The notes beneath the pieces are model-generated. The model saw only the letters and a program-made list of their open reading frames with translations, searched no databases and was not told the origin of the DNA. This document shows positions 58,713-64,000 of a DNA stretch of 64,000 nt, piece by piece. Location: contig CAWFFO010000012.1 of the NCBI GenBank assembly GCA_963815135.1, positions 157,163-221,162 of the forward strand. Reading direction: 5' to 3'. Both the position numbers and the translations under genes were made by a program. The stretch comes from CAIWTU01 sp963815135 (GTDB taxonomy: Bacteria; Desulfobacterota; Desulfuromonadia; Geobacterales; Geobacteraceae). Each line of letters starts with the position of its first letter. The first letter of the stretch is position 1.

Positions 58713-59054
58713 ATGAAAATTCGTATTCTCACCGCCACCTTGTGCGCGCTTGTTTGCGTCATTCAATCGACGACGGTACGGGGTGAAGATGATGCCGAAC
58801 GTTTGGGACAACGCCTTACCGAAAGCCGCGGCGCGGCACAAGAGATGAAGATGCTCAGGAAGTCATTCCAGACATATTCCGGGCCGGATGATGAGAGAAC
58901 CTTGGGTGACATAGCCGGTTTCGAGGTTACCGTGAAATACGGGACTGTCAAGCTCAAACGCAAATGGTGGGACTGGGGTGTGGAGTTTACGACTCTTCTG
59001 CCCGACCTGCGTCCCGGCGGACCGGGCAACAGGAGGGGGATCGACCTGTACTGA
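58713..59054 (+). CDS. Secreted hypothetical protein
   Basis: 113 residues. Signal peptide MKIRILTATLCALVCVIQST with a cut near VRG-ED. The mature part is charged (ERLGQRLTESRGAAQEMKML) then GFEVTVKYGTVKLKRKWWDW. No family recognised. AAAGAGG lies ahead of the ATG. No lux box is close. Confidence 0.65.
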   Translation: MKIRILTATLCALVCVIQSTTVRGEDDAERLGQRLTESRGAAQEMKMLRKSFQTYSGPDDERTLGDIAGFEVTVKYGTVKLKRKWWDWGVEFTTLLPDLRPGGPGNRRGIDLY

Positions 59055-59178
59055 AGCGCCACGTACCGCAACCGGTTTTATCGTCGGCTGCTTCGTGAAT
59101 TATCCGGATGGAACTACGGTTGGAAGTTTGTGATTCAATGGGTGGATATTTATCTGTTGGTAAATGAGGTGATGTCTT

Positions 59179-59943
59179 TTGGACTTGTCATCGGAACTCA
59201 ACTCCTGCCTTTCCGGCTATGATGCACTCAGGCTTCTCGAAATTATCCAACAGAGTCTCACCTGTGATTCGGAGGATGTTTTGGTTTCCCTTTTTCCAAA
59301 ACTCCGGGATCTTGTACCTTTTGATTTCGCCGTTGCCATTTTGGGCCATCGGGAAAACGATGGCTTTGTCGTGACCGGTGGCTCTGACATCGGTATGCCG
59401 GACGAGTTTGCACGCGAGTATAATTCAAGGAAATACCTTCAGGAGGACCTTCTCGTACGAAAATCGCTTGAAACCCGCAAACTTCAGTACTGGCCATATG
59501 ATTGGGAAAAACTCGGGCAGAACAAAGAAATCATATCTTTATGCATGGATTTCAACATGCCGGAAGGCTATATCCATGGCTCAAGCTCCATAGTCCCGGC
59601 GAAAAATGAAAGCATTTTCTGTTTTTCGGGGCTGTCACTGGAACATGACAGTCGTAATGAGGCCATCTTGGAACTCGTTATGCCACATCTTCATCTGGCC
59701 CTCTGCCAAATCTTCAATAACAGAGAGGCAGGGGGCGGATACATCGCCCTTTCCGCGCGTGAAAGGGAAGTGCTCAACTGGTTGTCACAGGGAAAAAGCT
59801 CCTGGGGCATGTCGGTTATCCTCGGCATCAGTGAAAGTACTGTCAATTACCATGTCTACAATATCATGCGCAAACTGGAAGTGACAAACAGGCCCCAGGC
59901 AGTAGCGGCCGCCGTCCGGCTGGGTCTTGTTGAATTGGGTTGA
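59179..59943 (+). CDS. LuxR-type autoinducer-binding regulator, paralog 3
   Basis: 254 residues from a TTG at 59179, chosen because GAGGTGATG lies 7 bases before it in the same arrangement as in paralog 1. Pocket positions F77, Y81, D90 and W105 hold TraR spacing; the first aromatic is Phe rather than Trp and the proline after Asp is Leu. The C-terminal helix-turn-helix is LSAREREVLNWLSQGKSSWG then ISESTVNYHVYNIMRKL. Pocket changes hint at another ligand or weakened binding. Confidence 0.9.
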   Translation: MDLSSELNSCLSGYDALRLLEIIQQSLTCDSEDVLVSLFPKLRDLVPFDFAVAILGHRENDGFVVTGGSDIGMPDEFAREYNSRKYLQEDLLVRKSLETRKLQYWPYDWEKLGQNKEIISLCMDFNMPEGYIHGSSSIVPAKNESIFCFSGLSLEHDSRNEAILELVMPHLHLALCQIFNNREAGGGYIALSAREREVLNWLSQGKSSWGMSVILGISESTVNYHVYNIMRKLEVTNRPQAVAAAVRLGLVELG

Positions 59944-60047
59944 TCATGCTTCTTCAATATTAATCTGAGCAATTTTCCAGGACGTTGCAATCCCTCAATC
60001 AAATCGCCAATTTCTTTGTAATCGCCCCTGTCCTTAACATATCCATC

Positions 60048-60067
60048 CCCTGTCAGAAATGACAGGT
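60048..60067. promoter_or_regulatory. Lux-box palindrome 3
   Basis: CCCTGTCAGAAATGACAGGT has 7-base complementary arms (CCTGTCA, TGACAGG) and the spacing of a lux box, with the first base and the seventh/fourteenth changed. A TTATGA hexamer begins 16 bases later. It precedes a short peptide frame at 60159 and the NTF2-like gene at 60370. Confidence 0.65.
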
Positions 60068-60158
60068 GTATAGCTGTCTGAATTATGAGATTATTATAAC
60101 AGACCCGTGCAAACTGATTCTGTTTGTCAACTCAATGATTGTAACTCGGGAGGTTTTC

Positions 60159-60283
60159 ATGTCTGAACAGCTTATGGTGGAAAGTTCATTATCGGCAATG
60201 AAATTCCGTCAGGAGACATTCAGGACACGAACACCAGCTGGCTGTGCAAGGAAATCGGCAACATCGTTTGTAAAAGCATGTGA
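60159..60283 (+). other. Possible short peptide gene, frameshifted
   Basis: An ATG with GGGAGG 6 bases upstream opens MSEQLMVESSLSA. One base short, in the run after GCAA near 60200, the frame would continue EIPSGDIQDTNTSWLCKEIG then NIVCKSM and stop, giving 41 residues with two C-terminal cysteines. The uncorrected frame instead runs on for 102 residues into the next gene and is arginine/serine rich and unconvincing. Either a one-base error or a decayed gene; a peptide precursor is speculation. Confidence 0.3.
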
Positions 60284-60369
60284 ATCCGGAGCAGGACCTG
60301 AAGACCCAAGGAGTAAAAAGGAGTTATCTTTTCGGTTGCGGTTGCTGACCAGAATTCAGGGAGGACAAC

Positions 60370-60792
60370 ATGATAGGATCTATTGTTGCGAAGAAAAGTG
60401 TCAGGGCCGGTCTGGAAGCCCTGAACCGGCGGGATGTCTCCAGTTTCATGGAAGCATGGGCCGATGACGCCGTATGGCTGTATCCGGGCAAACTGTCGGT
60501 GAGCGGAACGTTCAATGGAAAAAAGGCAATCACGGAGTGGTTTGAAAATCTGATGCGCCAGTTTCCAAAACTGAAGTTCACGGTCCACAGTGTAAGTGTT
60601 GCAAACGTATTCGATCTTGTCGGCAATAATTCGGCGGCCGTGCAATGGGATATTGCTCTCGCCAACCGGGACGGACATCAACTGGAATACAGCGGAGTAA
60701 CCACGCTGACCATCAGGAAGGGAAAGGTCGTCCAGGGCCGCGACTACTTGTTCTCCGTTGACGAGCATGTAAGGCGCGGCTGGGGAGAATAA
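60370..60792 (+). CDS. SnoaL/NTF2-like protein
   Basis: 140 residues. GLEALNRRDVSSFMEAWADD then AVWLYPGKLSVSGTFNGKKA is the cone-shaped NTF2 fold opening; KGKVVQGRDYLFSVDEHVR closes it. Members include polyketide cyclases, isomerases and small-molecule binding proteins. GGGAGGAC lies before the ATG. Lux box 3 is about 300 bases upstream with the short frame between. Confidence 0.8.
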   Translation: MIGSIVAKKSVRAGLEALNRRDVSSFMEAWADDAVWLYPGKLSVSGTFNGKKAITEWFENLMRQFPKLKFTVHSVSVANVFDLVGNNSAAVQWDIALANRDGHQLEYSGVTTLTIRKGKVVQGRDYLFSVDEHVRRGWGE

Positions 60793-60889
60793 GCCCCGGC
60801 AGTTTTGGGATGTTAAATCAACCCATTTTTTCATTAGTTGTATCGAGATATAAGATTCGTCTTTCGCCCGAAGTGATAGGAGCTCCTGA

Positions 60890-60909
60890 ACCTGTTATTT
60901 CCTGCAGGT
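60890..60909. promoter_or_regulatory. Lux-box palindrome 4
   Basis: ACCTGTTATTTCCTGCAGGT keeps the outer ACCTG/CAGGT arms and the 20-base length, with poorer inner symmetry. A TTTTGA hexamer begins 16 bases after it. It lies before the LuxR remnant (60962) and the methyltransferase (61175). Confidence 0.55.
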
Positions 60910-60961
60910 GATAAATTAAGTGATTTTTGAAATAGTTGTGCCGTAATAAAAGCGACGGGAT

Positions 60962-61155
60962 GCAATCCGGGTGGAAAAAGAAGTTCTCGACTGGCTGAAG
61001 CGGGGGAAAAGCTCGTGGGACATGTCCGTATCCTGGAAATCAGCGAAAGAACTGTCAATTTCCACATTCATAACATCATGCGGAAACTGGATGCAACCAA
61101 CAGGCCTCGTGTCATAGCCGTAGCTGCCGATTTGGGCCTCATAGATTTTGACTGA
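60962..61155 (+). pseudogene. Truncated, frameshifted LuxR-type regulator (helix-turn-helix only)
   Basis: VEKEVLDWLKRGKSSWDMSV then, after a one-base loss near 61029, ISERTVNFHIHNIMRKLDAT and NRPRVIAVAADLGLIDFD, closely matching the C-termini of the three intact paralogs. The whole ligand domain is absent, leaving lux box 4 about 50 bases before it. The frame ends at a normal stop. Confidence 0.8.
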
Positions 61156-61174
61156 TTATCGGAGGAAGGTGCAG

Positions 61175-62092
61175 ATGGAAGATCGCAAAACTAGAGGCGC
61201 TGCAGCGCTTCTTACTTACTTTCGCGCCTGGCATGCCGCGCATGATGCCACCAAGATCTTTGACGACTTCCTGGCCTACAGTCTTCTTACCGAACAGGAA
61301 CGCGACTTCTTCGACCGGCAGTTTGCAACGGCCGTAGAAATTATCGACCCGGAACGGGCCGTTTTGTGCCCTGACCGGGAGTCTGCCCTGGCATGGTTCA
61401 TGCGGGCGATTGCGCCGCTTTCACTTGCAACAAGCCGTGCGCGGTATACGGAGGATATCCTGGCGCGGGCCATCGGGGAAGGTGTCAGCCAGTATGTAAT
61501 TCTCGGTGCGGGACTGGATACCTTCGGTTTTCGCTGTCCGGAACTTGCAATAAAACTCCGGGTATTCGAGGTGGATCATCCCGGTACGCAGGCCATGAAG
61601 CTGCACCGTCTCGCAGAAGCGGGACTAGAGCGACCGGATCAGCTTCATTTCGTGCCGCACGATTTCACCCGGGAGAACCTGGCGGCGGCGCTTGAACATT
61701 CATCCTTTGATCCGCAAGCCAAAAGCTTCTTCAGTTGGCTCGGAGTTACCTATTATCTCCCGCGCCAAGCGGTATCCGACACGCTTCGCTCTATCGCTGC
61801 CATTGCTCCCCGGGGGAGTACGGTCATTTTCGATTACCTGGATACCGACGCCTTTGATTCCGGCAGGGCTGCAAAACGCGTAAAAATCGGAATGAAATAT
61901 ATGCAAAGCATAGGCGAACCCATGATAACCAGTTTCTATCCGTCCACGCTGGCCACGGATCTTGATTTATTGGGCCTCCGATTGTTAGAGAACCTAAGTC
62001 CGGAAGAAATCGAGGATCGTTATTTCCGGGAACGCACGGACGGGTATCATGCATACGAACATATGCACTTCGCCCGGGCGGTGGTCGGATAA
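61175..62092 (+). CDS. SAM-dependent methyltransferase, LCMT/PPM1 type
   Basis: 305 residues from the ATG at 61175 with GGAGGAAGG; an ATG-like start at 61148 lies inside the LuxR remnant. TSRARYTEDILARAIGEGVS, QYVILGAGLDTFGFRCPE (SAM motif), FEVDHPGTQAMK, and FSWLGVTYYLPRQAV followed by GSTVIFDYLD match the leucine-carboxyl-methyltransferase-like family found in bacterial natural-product and unknown pathways. It may be expressed from lux box 4. Substrate unknown. Confidence 0.88.
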   Translation: MEDRKTRGAAALLTYFRAWHAAHDATKIFDDFLAYSLLTEQERDFFDRQFATAVEIIDPERAVLCPDRESALAWFMRAIAPLSLATSRARYTEDILARAIGEGVSQYVILGAGLDTFGFRCPELAIKLRVFEVDHPGTQAMKLHRLAEAGLERPDQLHFVPHDFTRENLAAALEHSSFDPQAKSFFSWLGVTYYLPRQAVSDTLRSIAAIAPRGSTVIFDYLDTDAFDSGRAAKRVKIGMKYMQSIGEPMITSFYPSTLATDLDLLGLRLLENLSPEEIEDRYFRERTDGYHAYEHMHFARAVVG

Positions 62093-62296
62093 AAGATCAA
62101 TGCTCATGTGTCCGGGCTATATGGGACTGAATTTACAGACATTCGTCATGCCAGGATGACTTTGTCGTAAGGCCGGGTGTTTTTGACTTCATAAACCCGG
62201 ATTTACGAGTGTACTCGCGGGAGAGGCTTTCTCCTTCGGGAAGCTCTTGTCATGCCAATTCGATGGTGCAGCAGATTATCACGGAAGGGAGAAAAA

Positions 62297-63061
62297 ATGA
62301 AGATTACCGCAATAAACGGCAGTCCGAAAGGTAGAGACGGCAATACCAATATCATGGTTTCAGCTTTTTTGAAGGGGGCTGAAAAAGCCGGGGCGAAAAC
62401 AGTCAACATTTTTCTTGCCGAAAAAGAAGTCAGGCATTGCAAGGGATGCATGTCATGCTGGTTTTCTACCCCGGGGCAATGCGTAATCAAAGATGACCAT
62501 ATGGCGGAGATTCTGGCTGAAGGTGAAGGAACCGATATCCTCGTTTTGGCCACACCACTGAAATATGCCAATATATCCAGTATGCTGAAGGCATTTATCG
62601 AACGAATGCTGGTGTTTGCCAATCCATACATTGTCAAGGACCAGGCCGGGGAGACCCGGCATCCGAAAAAGGCTGATCATGCGGAGTCATCCCTGTATCG
62701 CGCCAAACTGGTTTTGATATCCAACGGCGGACTCGGCCAGAGGGGACATTTCCAGGTTATTTCACACTGGATCAAGAGGCTGGCTCTCAATAATCTCACG
62801 GAAGTGATCGGAGAAATCTATGCTCCGCAAGGGCCTCTTCTCAACAACCAGGTTGAGGAACTGCATCCTGTTATCGATAATTATTTGCAGCTTTTGGAAA
62901 AGGCGGGAAAAGAGATTGTTGTCCAAAACGGGATCTCGGCGGAAACTGAAAAATTGCTTGAGCAGAACCTTATTCCTGAAGAAATCTATCTGCAACAGCT
63001 TAACGGCTATTTTGACAGCTTGCTGAGAAATGTCAAACACCCATACCCGAAGGGTTGGTAG
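62297..63061 (+). CDS. NADPH-dependent FMN reductase/flavodoxin-fold protein
   Basis: 254 residues from the ATG at 62297 with GGGAG upstream. Flavin-binding start MKITAINGSPKGRDGNTNIM; CKGCMSCWFSTPGQCVIKDD is the cysteine motif of iron-sulfur flavoprotein-like reductases; LATPLKYANISSMLKAFIER completes the flavin site. Such proteins pass electrons to oxidants such as O2, peroxide or quinones. The C-terminal 80 residues are an extra helical part. No lux box lies close. Confidence 0.87.
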   Translation: MKITAINGSPKGRDGNTNIMVSAFLKGAEKAGAKTVNIFLAEKEVRHCKGCMSCWFSTPGQCVIKDDHMAEILAEGEGTDILVLATPLKYANISSMLKAFIERMLVFANPYIVKDQAGETRHPKKADHAESSLYRAKLVLISNGGLGQRGHFQVISHWIKRLALNNLTEVIGEIYAPQGPLLNNQVEELHPVIDNYLQLLEKAGKEIVVQNGISAETEKLLEQNLIPEEIYLQQLNGYFDSLLRNVKHPYPKGW

Positions 63062-63568
63062 TTATTGTTGCGGCAGCTGAACATTGTAACGTGGTCGCGG
63101 CTTGATCCGCAAATTACACTCCTGAAAGCGCAACTGTATTTTATTTATTCACCCTGGTAATAACATGGAATATAACTCCTATGCCAAAATATAAAATATA
63201 CTTTTAAGGATATCTATGTTGATATTGATAGAAGGTAGTTGGTATGATATAGATATAGAGCTATTTTTAAGTCTTTCAATATCTTGTTAAAGCATTTATA
63301 TAAATAGAATATGCAATCGCAAGCATTATCACAGATATTTGCATTAATCCAGCCTTTAGTAATTCAATCCCTCGTAAAAATATCACATGTCTTTGCTTAT
63401 ACAATAATTTGATAAATATATCATTGTTATAAACCTGCAATTAATGACAGGTGACATAATTATTTATTATGATAATGTCATCACTAAAAGCTGCCATAGT
63501 CTCATATCGAGACTTTGCATCCCTCACTATCAATGGTGGCGCACAACCTGTGTAAAAGGAGGCAGACT
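63062..63568. other. AT-rich gene-free stretch with lux box 5
   Basis: 507 bases, markedly richer in A and T than its surroundings. It contains ATATCTATGTTGATATTGAT-like AT tracts, no frame, and lux box 5 near its end. It could bind nucleoid proteins. Confidence 0.45.
63433..63452. promoter_or_regulatory. Lux-box palindrome 5
   Basis: ACCTGCAATTAATGACAGGT keeps ACCTG/CAGGT at the standard 20-base length and lies 117 bases before the small repeat protein. A TATGAT -10-like hexamer begins 16 bases after it. Confidence 0.6.
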
Positions 63569-63904
63569 ATGAAGGGAAAGAGAACTATTGTGAAAGTATT
63601 ACCCGTTACAACACTGAGTATGCCGGGTGTTGCAGCTTCTGCAACCGGAGCAGAAGAAAAGGGAGCTTGGGATGGTAGTCTGGCAGGACAGGCAGGCGCA
63701 CCGGTCAAGACGGATTTTGTAAAGGGGGTCGTGCCTGCAGCCGGTTCAAAAGAAATCAGGGGCTGGAACGGATGTATATATGGTCAGGCAGGTGTTCCGA
63801 CGGAAACGGATTTTGCTGTTTTGCCGGAAACCGGATCCGGTGAAATGAAATCCTGGGACGGTTATTTACCGGGAAGTATGAGCATTTGGCAACAAAAGCT
63901 TTAA
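63569..63904 (+). CDS. Small exported protein with internal W-[DN]-G repeats
   Basis: 111 residues from the ATG at 63569, with AAAGGAGG 6 bases before it; an upstream in-frame ATG at 63515 is disfavoured. Signal peptide MKGKRTIVKVLPVTTLSMPG then VAASA. The mature part has a repeated unit: GAWDGSLAGQAGAPVKTDF, RGWNGCIYGQAGVPTETDF and a third partial KSWDGYLPGS. The units share W-[DN]-G and GQAG-x-P-x-x-TDF. No family recognised. Preceded by lux box 5 and followed by a terminator-like hairpin. Confidence 0.75.
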   Translation: MKGKRTIVKVLPVTTLSMPGVAASATGAEEKGAWDGSLAGQAGAPVKTDFVKGVVPAAGSKEIRGWNGCIYGQAGVPTETDFAVLPETGSGEMKSWDGYLPGSMSIWQQKL

Positions 63905-63924
63905 CGAAAATGAATAGGGCAAGG

Positions 63925-63982
63925 CAAAAGAGTGCGGGTGGAGCCTGCGGCAGGTTGACGAGATTAACCTGTGCTCTTTTTG
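63925..63982 (+). terminator. Terminator-like hairpin after the repeat protein
   Basis: CAAAAGAG (63925-63932) pairs with CTCTTTTTG (63974-63982), with a nested AGGTT/AACCT stem; the T-run ends the arm. Confidence 0.55.
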
Positions 63983-64000
63983 TCAGTTTCATAAGCCGTG

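Noticed and set aside
60066..60467. 133-codon frame covering the short peptide and NTF2-like gene start
   Set aside because: Arginine- and serine-rich composition and overlap into a well-supported gene in another frame.

Overview
The window looks like a chromosomal segment of an anaerobic, motile, Gram-negative deltaproteobacterium, most likely Desulfuromonadales/Geobacterales. The pointers are a complete Geobacter-style chemotaxis operon, a periplasmic Tat-exported [NiFe] hydrogenase, a di-haem cytochrome c peroxidase, a class III hybrid cluster protein with an HcpR-type operator, YkgJ and DUF3795 cysteine-cluster proteins, and intergenic palindromes of kinds seen in that group. The genus is inference. 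I found no tRNA, rRNA, CRISPR array or prophage.

Layout. 1-1.3 kb: start of a B12-binding radical SAM gene (minus strand, runs off the left edge), then a Dabb-domain and a YkgJ-type gene. 1.6-12.4 kb: chemotaxis operon cheW-mcp-mcp-cheY-STAS-cheA-cheR-cheD-cheB. 12.5-20 kb: SEC-C protein, carbamate kinase, a 42-residue zinc-ribbon protein, hcp (broken by frameshifts), hsp20, a DUF6485 protein, transaldolase (broken by frameshifts) and a ROK sugar kinase. Two copies of one 160-177 bp inverted-repeat element lie in opposite orientation around 13.0 and 17.8 kb. 20.2-23.3 kb: DUF488 plus FAD oxidoreductase, a DUF6899-like protein and an intact IS630-family element with TA target duplication. 23.6-36.8 kb: membrane-anchored TolB-propeller/DUF3160 protein, two response regulators, an MCP, a secreted protein, a flavoprotein plus rhodanese/ferritin-like pair, ACP phosphodiesterase-like protein and a hybrid histidine kinase. 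36.9-40.8 kb: hydrogenase small and large subunits and cytochrome c peroxidase on the minus strand. 41.4-50.4 kb: a run of small redox, stress and methyltransferase genes.

The most distinctive region is 50.5-63.9 kb. It holds three intact LuxR-type regulators that keep most of the acyl-homoserine-lactone pocket residues at TraR/LuxR spacing, two decayed LuxR copies, and five 20-bp palindromes matching the Vibrio fischeri lux box. One of these is a perfect palindrome. The boxes stand before a 4-TM protein, an iron-sulfur protein plus membrane methyltransferase operon, a possible short peptide gene plus an NTF2-like gene, a SAM methyltransferase and a small exported repeat protein. No LuxI-type synthase is present in the window. 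My reading is a LuxR-solo regulon with multiplied regulators and dispersed lux-box promoters.

Caution: hcp and transaldolase both carry many single-base homopolymer indels, and both contain a visibly more GC-rich core than their own ends. That pattern suggests a poorly polished or chimeric consensus in those two genes rather than ordinary gene decay.
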